64,000 bases of DNA from assembly GCF_002245895.1 (NCBI RefSeq), contig NZ_NPJZ01000001.1, positions 2,144,501-2,208,500 of the forward strand. Direction: 5' to 3'. The notes beneath the pieces are model-generated. The model ran no database searches and was not told the DNA's origin. It saw nothing but the letters and a program-made list of their open reading frames with translations. Shown one piece after another: positions 1-8,217 of this stretch. Positions within the stretch are counted from its first letter, which is position 1, and the number at the start of each line of letters is the position of its first letter. Made by a program: the position numbers and the translations under genes. This DNA comes from Rhodococcus sp. OK302. Lineage in GTDB: Bacteria > Actinomycetota > Actinomycetes > Mycobacteriales > Mycobacteriaceae.

Positions 1-98
1 GGTTCCGGCCTCGTGAACGGAACCTGCTGGTCACGGTAGTCGACGGACGCGGCGACGTTCGGTGTTTCGGCGATGATCGGGATGGAATGACGATTCAC
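1..98 (-). CDS. 5' end of an unidentified gene, truncated by the window edge
   Basis: An open frame begins with GTG at 98 and runs without a stop to the left edge, giving about 32 residues that start MNRHSIPIIAETPNVAAS. An AGGAGT ribosome site lies a few bases upstream of the GTG. I do not recognise the family from so few residues. The gene is divergent from the TetR regulator at 307, and the inverted repeat at 131-155 lies in its promoter region. It is therefore the likely target of that regulator (inference). Confidence 0.55.
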   Translation of the reverse strand, partial: MNRHSIPIIAETPNVAASVDYRDQQVPFTRPE

Positions 99-130
99 AA
101 GCGGACTCCTGGCTGTGTAACCGGTACCGG

Positions 131-155
131 CAATTTAAGGGGCTGACTTAAATTG
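131..155. promoter_or_regulatory. Candidate TetR operator 1 (inverted repeat)
   Basis: CAATTTAAG (131-139) and CTTAAATTG (147-155) form a perfect 9-bp inverted repeat with a 7-bp spacer. The embedded 16-mer at 135-150 reads TTAAG-GGGC-TGACTTA. It matches the site at 279-294 at every position outside the four central bases. It lies 33 bp upstream of the divergent truncated gene. Confidence 0.6.
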
Positions 156-216
156 GAGCGTAGCGTCCGTTTGCCTGTCCGAAGGCGGGGTCTCGCTGAG
201 TGAGATGCGACCCCCG

Positions 217-260
217 CTGTGCGCCTTTGTTAATCCGGGGAGGGCAATAAAGGCGCACAG
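217..260. terminator. Hairpin of the TGTGCGCCTTT family
   Basis: CTGTGCGCCTTT (217-228) pairs perfectly with AAAGGCGCACAG (249-260). This is one of four related hairpins in the window. It lies between two divergent genes, where a terminator is not obviously needed, so it may be a mobile or structural repeat. Confidence 0.5.
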
Positions 261-278
261 TAAGTCGGGGTTGCACAA

Positions 279-294
279 TTAAGTCAGTGACTTA
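279..294. promoter_or_regulatory. Candidate TetR operator 2 (palindrome)
   Basis: TAAGTCA-G-TGACTTA (280-294) is a perfect palindrome around one central base. It sits 12 bp before the TetR start codon, a position suited to autorepression. The 16-mer at 279-294 repeats the operator 1 pattern TTAAGNNNNTGACTTA. Confidence 0.65.
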
Positions 295-306
295 TAGGAT
301 CTGTTC

Positions 307-951
307 ATGTCCAGTTCGTTAGATCCCAAAAGCGCAATGATCGCCGTCGCCGAACGTATGTTTGCCGAGCGCGGCATTCACGAGGTGTCGATGCGTGACG
401 TTGCGGCAGCAGCTGGGCAGCGCAACAACTCTGCCGTCCAGTATCACTTCGGTGGGCGAGATGGTTTGGTGCAAGCGGTTTTCCGGTTCCGGATGGGTCA
501 GATCAACCTTGCGCGTTTGGCATACCTCGACGATATCGATGCAAGTGGTCGAACTGATACGGTTCGGGCCTTGGTCGAAGCGTTCCTCTATCCCCTGGCA
601 GATTTTCTCGCCACTGCAGATGGATCCAACTACGCTCGCTTCATTGCCAGGGTTTCGCCCTCGGTAGACACCTTGAGCCCGGAATTTCGCGAAGTCAGTG
701 AAGCAAGCAACGAGGTCGTCTCCCGACTGGCGCGGGCACTCTCGCATCTGCCGCGTCGCGTTGCGATCGAACGGATCGACCTGATGTCCAACATGACGGT
801 CTCTGCGCTGGCAGTCTTCGAACAGCGACGCGAAGAGGGAATTCCGGTGGTAAAGGCTGACTTCGACGCTACCGTCGACCATTTGGTGGACCTCATGGTG
901 GCGGGACTTCTTGCTCCGCAGAGTGGACACACACGAACACGAACCACATGA
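307..951 (+). CDS. TetR/AcrR-family transcriptional regulator
   Basis: The 214-residue product has the length and plan of a TetR repressor. An N-terminal helix-turn-helix spans roughly residues 20-50, with the typical SMRDVAAAAG and AVQYHFGGRDGL stretches that mark the recognition helix and the start of helix 4. A helical ligand-binding domain follows. The ligand cannot be read from sequence. The gene is divergent from a truncated gene on the left and is followed 45 bp later by a TauD/TfdA dioxygenase in the same direction. Two matching operators (131-155 and 279-294) flank the divergent promoter region, so it probably controls itself, its left neighbour and perhaps the dioxygenase (inference). 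Confidence 0.9.
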   Translation: MSSSLDPKSAMIAVAERMFAERGIHEVSMRDVAAAAGQRNNSAVQYHFGGRDGLVQAVFRFRMGQINLARLAYLDDIDASGRTDTVRALVEAFLYPLADFLATADGSNYARFIARVSPSVDTLSPEFREVSEASNEVVSRLARALSHLPRRVAIERIDLMSNMTVSALAVFEQRREEGIPVVKADFDATVDHLVDLMVAGLLAPQSGHTRTRTT

Positions 952-996
952 GTCGATTGACTCGCGACCCCGCAAACAACTGATCGGAGCCTTTCG

Positions 997-1914
997 ATGG
1001 CAGCACTCACGTCCTCCCGTACCGTTCAAATCGGTAATCACACAATCGAATTCGGACCTCGCGGGATGCGCCGCAATCCCGAGGGTGTGGAGTCGATGCC
1101 CTACGAGCGTTTCACGCTGACGCCGGTCACTCCGTTCATCGGTGCCGAGATCAGCAACATCGATCTACGGGATCCCTCAGCGGAGCAGATCGAGGACGTC
1201 CGTCGGGCCCTGCTCGAATGGAAGGTCGTATTCTTCCGCGACCAGAACATCTCCAGCCTCAATCACCGTGACTTCGCCAGTAATTGGGGCGAACTCGAAG
1301 TTCACCCGTTGCTTCCGCAGGGTGAGGTCCCGGCCGTGGTCCGATTCGAGCGTGGCGAGGACAGTCCGGGTACCGAAAACATCTGGCACGTCGACGTCAC
1401 GTGGACCAAGACCCCGCCGCTGGGCTCAGTCCTGCGTGCGATCGATGTTCCGCCGGCCGGCGGCGACACACTCTGGGCAGATATGGGCAATGCCTTCGAT
1501 TGCCTTCCCGACGAGGTCAAGGAACTGATCGACGGCCGCGACGCAATCCATGACTTCGAGCCGTCGTTCGGCCGCGGAATGACTCCCGAGAAGCTCGCAC
1601 AGATGAAGGAGCAGTTCCCGCCGGTGCTGCATCCGATGGTGCGCAAGCATCCCGAAACGGGCCGCAAGACACTGTTTGTGAACAGCCTCTTCACCACTCA
1701 CATCCCGGACATGGATCCCGTCGAGAGCCGTGATCTGCTCAACCTGCTGTTCGCGCAGGTCAAAGTTCCCGATTTTCAGTGCCGCTTCAAGTGGGCCGCC
1801 AATTCAATTGCGTTCTGGGACAACCGAGCAACGCAGCACTACGCGGCCAGCGATTATTTCCCGCATCGCCGCGTCATGGAGCGCGTCGCGATTCTGGGCG
1901 ACGCACCCTTCTGA
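997..1914 (+). CDS. TauD/TfdA-family 2-oxoglutarate-dependent dioxygenase
   Basis: The 305-residue product belongs to the Fe(II)/2-oxoglutarate oxygenases that cleave sulfonates, alkyl sulfates or aryloxyalkanoates. The iron-binding facial triad is visible as H131-x-D133 (IWHVDVTW) and H281 (ATQHYA). The arginine expected to hold 2-oxoglutarate lies at 291/292. The ATG at 997 has a GGAG site 7 bases upstream. A second in-frame ATG at 1099 begins MPYERFTLTPVT, the usual TauD beginning, so the first 34 residues could be an untranslated leader. The substrate is not determined by these motifs. With a sulfatase and its maturase in the same window, a sulfur-ester or sulfonate substrate is an attractive guess, no more. 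Confidence 0.85.
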   Translation: MAALTSSRTVQIGNHTIEFGPRGMRRNPEGVESMPYERFTLTPVTPFIGAEISNIDLRDPSAEQIEDVRRALLEWKVVFFRDQNISSLNHRDFASNWGELEVHPLLPQGEVPAVVRFERGEDSPGTENIWHVDVTWTKTPPLGSVLRAIDVPPAGGDTLWADMGNAFDCLPDEVKELIDGRDAIHDFEPSFGRGMTPEKLAQMKEQFPPVLHPMVRKHPETGRKTLFVNSLFTTHIPDMDPVESRDLLNLLFAQVKVPDFQCRFKWAANSIAFWDNRATQHYAASDYFPHRRVMERVAILGDAPF

Positions 1915-1921
1915 TCGGTTC

Positions 1922-2884
1922 TCAGTCCTGCGGAATCCGCACGATGCACCGGAAGCCGACGTGGCAGGTCGAGGACTCTTCGGACTCGCTCTGCCGCGCG
2001 GCGGGCCGGTACCGCAAGCAATAGTTGGGCGCGCACAGGTGTGAACCGCCCTTGATGACGCGTCGCGCATATGGTTCTCCCGCAACGGTTTCCGTCGCGA
2101 ACTCGGCACGAGGGTTGCGTGGAATGCAGCAGGAGGTCGCGGGCGCAACATTTTTGGAACTGTGGGCGTGGTCGGACGTGAAGTGATCGACCGTCCACTC
2201 CCACACATTGCCGGCCATATCCAGCAATCCATATCCGTTGGGACGGAACTTGCCGACGGGCGCAGTGCGCTCGTACCCGTCCTCGAGCAGGTTCTCCCAC
2301 GGGAACTGGCCCTGCCACACATTTCCGCCGGGCTTTCCGCCCGGTGAGTCCTCGTTGCCCCAGACATAAGCCTGGCGGTCGAGACCGCCGCGGGCAGCGA
2401 ACTCCCACTCAGCTTCGCTGGGCAGTTCCTTGCCGGCCCACTCGGCATACGCCTGAGCGTCGAAGTACGAGATATGGGTGACGGGATGCTTCTCGCGTCC
2501 GCCGACATTGCTGTCGGAACCTTCCGGATGTCGCCAGTCGGCTCCCGCAGTGAAAGACCACCACTGCGTGTAATCGTCGAGTGATACCGGCCCGGGCGGG
2601 GAATTGAACACCAACGAGCCGGGTACCAACAGCGCCGGATCGGCATCGGGGTAGTCCTCAGCCGATGGCGCGATCTCTGCCGTCGTGACATGCCCAGTGG
2701 CTTTGACGAAACGTCGGAACTCGGCGACGGTCACGGCCGTCGTATCCATCCAGAAACTGTCGACACTCACCTGGTGAACTGGGCGTTCTTCGGGATAAAA
2801 ATCCTCGGAGCCCATCCAGAACGTGCCACCCGGAATCAAAGACATATTTTTCGGGGGAGTGCTCATGGCGGGTGATGACGTCAT
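1922..2884 (-). CDS. Formylglycine-generating enzyme (SUMF1 family sulfatase maturase)
   Basis: The enzyme oxidises the active-site cysteine of type I sulfatases to C-alpha-formylglycine using O2 and copper. The product of about 320 residues has the SUMF1 fold signatures: PGGTFWMGS near the N-terminus, LPSEAEWEFAARGG near 155 and LLDMAGNVWEW near 225. The catalytic pair lies in GGSHLCAPNYCLRYRP (Cys284 and Cys289), matching the redox cysteines of human and Streptomyces enzymes, so it should be a true maturase and not a cysteine-less SUMF1 homologue. The frame extends further upstream to 3010. I chose the ATG at 2884 because homology starts soon after; 2866 is an alternative, and no strong ribosome site decides. 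Its likely client is the sulfatase at 37071. Confidence 0.88.
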   Translation of the reverse strand: MTSSPAMSTPPKNMSLIPGGTFWMGSEDFYPEERPVHQVSVDSFWMDTTAVTVAEFRRFVKATGHVTTAEIAPSAEDYPDADPALLVPGSLVFNSPPGPVSLDDYTQWWSFTAGADWRHPEGSDSNVGGREKHPVTHISYFDAQAYAEWAGKELPSEAEWEFAARGGLDRQAYVWGNEDSPGGKPGGNVWQGQFPWENLLEDGYERTAPVGKFRPNGYGLLDMAGNVWEWTVDHFTSDHAHSSKNVAPATSCCIPRNPRAEFATETVAGEPYARRVIKGGSHLCAPNYCLRYRPAARQSESEESSTCHVGFRCIVRIPQD

Positions 2885-3056
2885 GAAATCAGCATCGCAT
2901 GCACTGGCGTCGAGATGAAACACAATCCCACTTGGTGCCTGTCTTGAACGAACCTGGCACCGTTTGTGCACAGTTGGCACCCTTTGTAGCGGGCAGGAAA
3001 CGGTGCTCACTAGAGGGAAGGGGTGTTAGCTTCCAGCGGCCAGGTCTGATCTGCTG

Positions 3057-3129
3057 TGCCCTCGGCAGGATTCGAACCTGCGACCCTTCCTTTAGGAGAG
3101 GAATGCTCTATCCCCTGAGCTACGAGGGC
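3057..3129 (-). tRNA. tRNA-Arg (anticodon CCT)
   Basis: Read on the minus strand, GCCCTCG at the 5' end pairs with CGAGGGC before the discriminator A. The anticodon stem TTCCT/AGGAA closes the loop CTCCTAA, giving anticodon CCT. The T arm contains GGTTCGAATCC. The gene is 73 nt long and the 3' CCA is not encoded. Confidence 0.93.
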
Positions 3130-3349
3130 GGGGAGCGCATCCGAAATGCTTAGAAACGCATGTTGTACTGCGGTTTCCGCTTGACGGTTGAGCTTGTGCG
3201 GTTGCTTTGCCGACGGGCACGGGGCCTTGGGCTTCACAGCTGCGGTAGTCAGTGTAGCGGCACGGTGATAACCGCGCGAAGTCGACAGGCTGCCGCGCTC
3301 GGTCGGTAGGGTTCGAGCATTCTGTTCCGCGGCGGCAAAAGGAGTCTCA

Positions 3350-4150
3350 GTGAGCGATCGTGTTCGTGTCGAGATAGTCGAGACGGTTGCCTTTGTCAGC
3401 CTGAATCGGCCGGAGAAGCTCAATGGACTCGACCTCGACACACTCGAAGAGTTGGTGGATGCGGCTCGGCGCATCAAATCCGACCGCTCGATCCGCGGTG
3501 TGATTCTGCAGGGTTCCGGCAAGGCATTTTCCGCCGGTCTGGATTTTGCGTCGGCCGGAAAGCAGCCGAAGCGGATGGCCAAGGCATTTGCGAAGCTGCC
3601 CGGGCAGAAGACCAATCTCTTTCAGCGGGCGTGCTGGGTGTGGCGAGAATTGCCGGTGCCGGTGATCGCGGTGGTGCACGGGCATTGTTTCGGCGGAGGT
3701 TTGCAGCTTGCGCTCGCTGCCGACTTCCGGTTCAGCACACCGGACTGCACTTTTTCGGTGATGGAAGCCAAGTGGGGATTGATTCCCGATATGACGGGCA
3801 CCGTGACTTTGCGTGAGCTCGCAGCGATGGACGTTGTGAAACGTCTGGCGATGACGGCTGAAATCTTCGACGGCAAGCAGGCTCTCGGGTGGGGACTGGT
3901 CACCGGCGTCGACGAGGACCCGCTCGCTCCGGCCCGGGAACTGCTGGCGCAGATCATGACTCGATCACCGGACGCGGTAGCGGCAACCAAGACACTGCTG
4001 CACAAGTCGTGGAACAAATCTCCGCGCGGGGCGTTCTGGGTGGAGTCCCGCGTGCAGTTGGCGTTGATGCGCGGGAAGAACTACCAGATTGCCCGCGCCG
4101 CGAACTCGGCAAAGAAGTTGCCGGAGTTCGTCCTTCGCAAGTTCGGCTAG
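3350..4150 (+). CDS. Enoyl-CoA hydratase/isomerase (crotonase) family protein
   Basis: The 266-residue product has the crotonase fold, with an oxyanion-hole segment AFSAGLDF near 60 and the central motif GHCFGGGLQLALAADFRF (111-128). In classical hydratases the residue after GGG-x is a catalytic Glu; here it is Gln119. The second catalytic Glu aligns with Glu139, and IPGAGG is replaced by IPDMTG with Asp147. This points to an isomerase-like or otherwise modified activity and not to simple 2-enoyl-CoA hydration (inference). GTG at 3350 follows a good AGGAG site. Its 3' end overlaps the convergent ROK gene by 4 bp. Substrate unknown. Confidence 0.85.
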   Translation: MSDRVRVEIVETVAFVSLNRPEKLNGLDLDTLEELVDAARRIKSDRSIRGVILQGSGKAFSAGLDFASAGKQPKRMAKAFAKLPGQKTNLFQRACWVWRELPVPVIAVVHGHCFGGGLQLALAADFRFSTPDCTFSVMEAKWGLIPDMTGTVTLRELAAMDVVKRLAMTAEIFDGKQALGWGLVTGVDEDPLAPARELLAQIMTRSPDAVAATKTLLHKSWNKSPRGAFWVESRVQLALMRGKNYQIARAANSAKKLPEFVLRKFG

Positions 4151-5331
4151 CGGACCGACTCGGCGACCCGACGGTCGATCTCCCGCACGCTGAGGAGATT
4201 GTCCAGCACGAGGACGGCGCAGCCGAGAATTCCCGATTGCACGCCGTGGCTGACGGAAACGATGTGTAGGGAACGGGTGGCAAGGGCAGTTGCATTGCCG
4301 TAGACGGACTCTCGAAGGCCGGCGAGGAAAAGTTCGTCGGCTTCGGCCATGTCGCCGCCGATGACGAGCACTTCCGGGTTGAGGAGATTGACCGCGCCGG
4401 AAATGACATCGCCGACGAGACGGCCGCTGGATCGGATCAATCGGCGCGCTTCGCTGTCGCCGTCGAGTGCGAGGCGAACGACGTCTCGAACGTGCCCGAC
4501 GTTGCGCCCTTGGGCTTGCAGCGCGTCGACGAGAGCCCAGCCGCTGGCGACGGTTTCAACACAACCCACGTCGCCGCAGTGACACTTCATGTCTCGGGCA
4601 GCCGCAGTTTTGGTATGCCCGATCTCGCCGGCCGCGCCGAGTGAACCACGCTGGAGAGCGCCGCCGAGAACGATTCCTGCGCCTAACCCGGTGGAGGCCT
4701 TGATCATCAGCAGATTCGGTGCGCTCTCACGTCTTTCGCTGAGTTCGGCCAAAGCCATGACATTGGCATCGTTGTCGGCAAACAGTGGGGCGTTGGTTAC
4801 CGATGCGAGGTACGGCGCCAGCGCGACGCCGTCCCAGCCGGACATCATCGGTGAGTCGAGGCTCGCCCCGGCTGCCACGTCGACTGTGCCCGGGATGCTG
4901 AGCCCGACGCCGATGACGTCGGTGGAGGGCCTCCCGATGCGCTCGAGGATCGATTTCAGATGCTCGGCGATTTCGGGCATCAATTCGGCCGGTCCGACGC
5001 CCACTGACTTGTCGATGTCCTCGGCGGTGAGGATTGCACCGGAGAGGTCGGTGACGGCCAACTGTGCACGCGAGCGGCCGATCGCGACAACAAGTACCAG
5101 TCCCGCAGATTTGGCGAAAGTCAGAGTGGAGGGTGGACGGCCACCGGTCGAGGGGCCTTCGTCGTCGTCCGCGATGAGTCCGAGCGACTGTAGTGCGCTC
5201 ACTCGCGCCGATACCGCCGTCCGAGACAGCCCGGTGAGCTTCCCGATTTCGCTGCGAGTGGTCGCGGATCCTGTGCGGATCAGCGAGAACACCTCGCCGG
5301 CTGTGGCGGGAGTCGTGAACGGTCGGGTCAT
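4147..5331 (-). CDS. ROK-family (NagC/XylR-like) transcriptional regulator
   Basis: A 394-residue protein with an N-terminal winged helix (about 10-70, TRSEIGKLTGLSRTAVSARV) fused to a ROK sugar-kinase-like domain. The kinase-type motifs are FADNDANVMAL near 185, the signature EIGHT at 236-240 and the zinc site CHCGDVGC at 250-257 with His239. Such proteins normally repress sugar or amino-sugar uptake genes. No sugar operon is adjacent, so the target is unknown. It is divergent from the whiB3-like gene, and the shared intergenic region holds a symmetrical ACTT/AAGT repeat at 5385-5409 that may be its operator. Confidence 0.9.
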   Translation of the reverse strand: MTRPFTTPATAGEVFSLIRTGSATTRSEIGKLTGLSRTAVSARVSALQSLGLIADDDEGPSTGGRPPSTLTFAKSAGLVLVVAIGRSRAQLAVTDLSGAILTAEDIDKSVGVGPAELMPEIAEHLKSILERIGRPSTDVIGVGLSIPGTVDVAAGASLDSPMMSGWDGVALAPYLASVTNAPLFADNDANVMALAELSERRESAPNLLMIKASTGLGAGIVLGGALQRGSLGAAGEIGHTKTAAARDMKCHCGDVGCVETVASGWALVDALQAQGRNVGHVRDVVRLALDGDSEARRLIRSSGRLVGDVISGAVNLLNPEVLVIGGDMAEADELFLAGLRESVYGNATALATRSLHIVSVSHGVQSGILGCAVLVLDNLLSVREIDRRVAESVR

Positions 5332-5384
5332 GAGTTCTATTCAAGCATTCTCTTGGCGTTACTTCAGGATACAAAAGGTTGATT

Positions 5385-5409
5385 ACTTTAGCACTTGAAG
5401 TACGTAAGT
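5385..5409. promoter_or_regulatory. Candidate operator between ROK regulator and whiB3
   Basis: ACTT-N4-ACTT, one central G, then AAGT-N4-AAGT. The two 12-bp arms match at 9 of 12 positions as an inverted repeat. It lies 54 bp upstream of the ROK start and about 100 bp upstream of whiB3. Confidence 0.4.
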
Positions 5410-5510
5410 GGGTATTGTGAAAAAGCAGAAGTCGGCCTAGTCTGTGTTTTGACTCACGACGAGCTAGGTCCAACCGGTGAGTCGCAGTTCAACAGAATGA
5501 GGTCGCCATC

Positions 5511-5828
5511 ATGCATAAGCACCTTCCGATGCCCGTTCCGACTGCCGAGACCTGGGACTGGCAGTTGCGGGGTTCGTGCCGTGGGCACGATTCAGCTGTG
5601 TACTTCCACCCGGACGGCGAGCGTGGACATGCTCGCGAGAACCGTGAGCTCAACGCCAAGAAGGTGTGCGCGGGATGCCCGGTGCTGCAGCAGTGCCGAG
5701 AGCACGCGCTGTCCGTTCACGAGCCCTACGGAATCTGGGGCGGCATGACGGAAACCGAGCGCGCAGAATATGTGCGATCACTGCGTAAGCGCAGCAACCG
5801 AATTCGCGAAGTAGCGCACGCAGTCTGA
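5511..5828 (+). CDS. whiB3: WhiB-family iron-sulfur regulator, WhiB3-like
   Basis: A 105-residue WhiB protein with the four [4Fe-4S]-ligating cysteines at C23, C53, C56 and C62 (C...CAGCPVLQQC), followed by the GIWGGMTE turn and a basic C-terminus (SLRKRSNRIR) for DNA contact. The segment WDWQLRGSCRGHDS and the HPDGERG stretch closely match mycobacterial WhiB3 as I remember it, more than WhiB1, WhiB2 or WhiB4. WhiB3 binds the principal sigma factor and responds to NO, O2 and redox state. That matters here because the window also carries a nitric oxide synthase and a DosS-like kinase. A GAGG site precedes the ATG. Confidence 0.88.
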   Translation: MHKHLPMPVPTAETWDWQLRGSCRGHDSAVYFHPDGERGHARENRELNAKKVCAGCPVLQQCREHALSVHEPYGIWGGMTETERAEYVRSLRKRSNRIREVAHAV

Positions 5829-5833
5829 CCTCT

Positions 5834-5896
5834 CAGGTCGAGCGGAGTGAGGGGGATGTCGTCAGGTCGAGCGGAGTGAGGGGATGTCGTCAGGTC
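5834..5896. repeat. Short tandem repeat, 28-29 bp unit, 2.2 copies
   Basis: The unit starting CAGGTCGAGCGGAGTGAG occupies 5834-5862 and 5863-5890, and its first six bases recur at 5891-5896. It fills the gap between whiB3 and the convergent HAD gene. No terminator hairpin is apparent. Confidence 0.75.
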
Positions 5897-6611
5897 AGAG
5901 GAGTCCGAGCTTCGCGACAGCCTCCAGCAATGCGCGCGGACGCTGGGCTGTAGGTAGAGGATCGACCAAGGCGAATGCGCAACCGAGTTCCCGGGCTGCG
6001 CCGTCGGCGATTTCACTGTCGCCCACCATCAATGCGCGTTCGGCGTCGACGTCGAGTTGCGACAGCGCGTACTCGAAGATCTCGAGTTCGGGCTTGACGG
6101 CACCAATTTCGAAGGACAGCACGAACTCGTCCACCCAGATGTCCCACCCGCGGGCGACAAAAGCCGGTCGGATGTCGAAGGCGATGTTGCTCAGAACTGC
6201 GGTTCGGATCCCCTTCTCCGACAATGACTTCAAAACTTCGCCGGCATCGGGGTAGGGCACCCATCGGGCGGGGTCGATCAACAAGCTGTACAGAGCCTCG
6301 GCGCGAGCACGGTCGGGCACCCCTGACTTGGCAAGAACATCGAGATACGCCTGGCGATGAAGTGTGGGATCGCGGTCACGGTTGTTCCAGGCGTGCAGCC
6401 CGGCTTCGTCCATGTCGACGGTCGGACCGACGGGCGCGGTCATCCGCCGCATCAATTCGGCTTGCGCGTGTACATCCATCGGCTCACCGGCGTGATCGAC
6501 AAAATGTTCGTCCCAGTCGGAATTTTCTTCGAGACGAAAGAGTGTTCCCGAGAAGTCGAACAGCGTTGCGGTTATTTGCCCGTATTGATCGCTAGTGCTG
6601 TCGATGCTCAT
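5895..6611 (-). CDS. HAD-superfamily hydrolase
   Basis: A 238-residue HAD-like protein. Motif I is LFDFSGTL, with the nucleophile Asp19 but Ser21 in place of the usual second Asp. Motif II is LSNIA (Ser141), motif III includes Lys173 (AVKPE) and motif IV is MVGDSEIAD (Asp198, Asp203). The cap insert lies between motifs I and II. Replacement of the acid/base Asp is typical of HADs that are phosphonatase-like or not phosphomonoesterases, so the reaction is uncertain. It stands alone between whiB3 and cycA. Confidence 0.8.
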   Translation of the reverse strand: MSIDSTSDQYGQITATLFDFSGTLFRLEENSDWDEHFVDHAGEPMDVHAQAELMRRMTAPVGPTVDMDEAGLHAWNNRDRDPTLHRQAYLDVLAKSGVPDRARAEALYSLLIDPARWVPYPDAGEVLKSLSEKGIRTAVLSNIAFDIRPAFVARGWDIWVDEFVLSFEIGAVKPELEIFEYALSQLDVDAERALMVGDSEIADGAARELGCAFALVDPLPTAQRPRALLEAVAKLGLL

Positions 6612-6753
6612 CGGTACAGGCTATCGGCGTGAGCTTTCGATGCGCGCTCTGAGCCATTGCGCGCGTACTTTAGGAGGGCACATTTTTCCGAGGTTGGTGT
6701 GGCGGGCAGCATTCGATGCCTGTGCGCGAGCCGAATGACCAGGGGGATCCTCC

Positions 6754-8217
6754 GTGTCCGACGACGTGAACCGTGTTGAACTGTCAAAACCTGCAGGTGA
6801 CGATCCCCACTTGTCGCGGCAACTTTCCAACCGCCATATTCAGCTGATCGCCATCGGCGGCGCTATCGGCACCGGCCTGTTCATGGGTTCGGGCAAGACG
6901 ATCTCGCTGGCCGGACCGTCCGTGATCTTCGTTTACATGATCATCGGCTTCATGCTCTTCTTCGTCATGCGGGCGATGGGGGAGTTGCTGCTCTCCAACA
7001 TGTCGTACAAGTCGTTCTCCGACTTCGCGGCCGATCTACTCGGCCCGTGGGCCGGCTTCTTCACCGGTTGGACTTATTGGTTCTGTTGGATTGTCACCGG
7101 CATCGCGGACGTGATCGCGATCTCGGGTTACTTCAAGTACTGGTGGCCCGGGTTGGCCGCGTGGATTCCCGCGTTGCTCACGATCGCCGCGCTATTGCTG
7201 TTGAACCTGCCGACGGTCAGGGCCTTCGGTGAGGCCGAGTTCTGGTTCGCGCTGATCAAGATCGTTGCCATTGTCGCGCTCATCATCGTCGGCATCGTCA
7301 TGGTCGTCTCCGGCTTCACCGCACCCAACGGAGCCACATCAGGCATCGACAATCTGTGGAACGACGGCGGCATGTTCCCGACCGGATTCATGGGCTTCGT
7401 AGCCGGATTCCAGATCGCGGTGTTCGCGTTCGTGGGTATCGAATTGGTGGGTACGACGGCGGCTGAGGCAAAGGACCCGGAGAAGAACCTGCCCAAGGCA
7501 ATCAACTCCATCCCGATTCGTGTGCTGCTGTTCTACGTCGTCGCACTGACCGTCATCATCGCGGTGACGCCGTGGCGGGAGATCGAGGCGGGCAAGAGTC
7601 CGTTCGTTGCAATGTTCACCCTCGCGGGACTGGGGATGGCGGCTTCGGTCATCAACTTCGTGGTGCTGACGTCGGCGGCATCGTCGGCCAACTCGGGCAT
7701 CTACTCCACCTCGCGGATGGTGTACGGCCTCGCGCAGGAGGGCGACGCACCGAAGGCGTTGGGCAAGCTGAACTCCCGCAAGGTTCCGGCGAATGCCTTG
7801 ATGTTCTCCTGCATCTTCCTGCTCGCGTCGTTGATTCTGCTGTTCTCGGGCGACTCGGTGATCGAGGCGTTCACTGTCGTGACGACTATTTCAGCGCTGC
7901 TTTTCATGTTCGTCTGGACCATCATCCTGGCCAGTTACATGGTGTACCGGAAGCGTCGCCCGCATCTGCACGCTGCGTCGAAGTTCAAGATGCCCGGCGG
8001 AGTCGTGATGTGCTGGGTCGTACTTGCGTTCTTCGTCTTCATTTTGTGGGCTCTGACCACGAAGGACGACACGCTGCAAGCGCTCATCGTGACACCGGTC
8101 TGGTTTGTCGCACTGGGTATCGCCTGGGCGATTATCCGTCGTCGGCCCGCTCACCGGGCTCGATACGACGCATTCCGTGCAGAACTCGACGCCAGTCGGC
8201 AGTCGGACGAAAAATAA
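6754..8217 (+). CDS. cycA: D-serine/D-alanine/glycine:proton symporter, CycA-like
   Basis: A 487-residue APC-superfamily permease with about 12 hydrophobic segments. The opening IGGAIGTGLFMGSGKTISLA and later stretches (FVGIELVGTTAAEAKDPEK, SAASSANSG, MVYRKRRPHLH) are nearly identical to Escherichia coli CycA as remembered, over almost the full length. It imports glycine and D-amino acids across the cytoplasmic membrane and in mycobacteria also takes up D-cycloserine. The start is GTG at 6754. No linked D-amino-acid enzyme is present. Confidence 0.93.
   Translation: MSDDVNRVELSKPAGDDPHLSRQLSNRHIQLIAIGGAIGTGLFMGSGKTISLAGPSVIFVYMIIGFMLFFVMRAMGELLLSNMSYKSFSDFAADLLGPWAGFFTGWTYWFCWIVTGIADVIAISGYFKYWWPGLAAWIPALLTIAALLLLNLPTVRAFGEAEFWFALIKIVAIVALIIVGIVMVVSGFTAPNGATSGIDNLWNDGGMFPTGFMGFVAGFQIAVFAFVGIELVGTTAAEAKDPEKNLPKAINSIPIRVLLFYVVALTVIIAVTPWREIEAGKSPFVAMFTLAGLGMAASVINFVVLTSAASSANSGIYSTSRMVYGLAQEGDAPKALGKLNSRKVPANALMFSCIFLLASLILLFSGDSVIEAFTVVTTISALLFMFVWTIILASYMVYRKRRPHLHAASKFKMPGGVVMCWVVLAFFVFILWALTTKDDTLQALIVTPVWFVALGIAWAIIRRRPAHRARYDAFRAELDASRQSDEK

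Noticed and set aside
3010-3615. Minus-strand frame of 201 codons across the tRNA and crotonase start
   Set aside because: It is the translated shadow of tRNA-Arg and the opposite strand of the crotonase gene.
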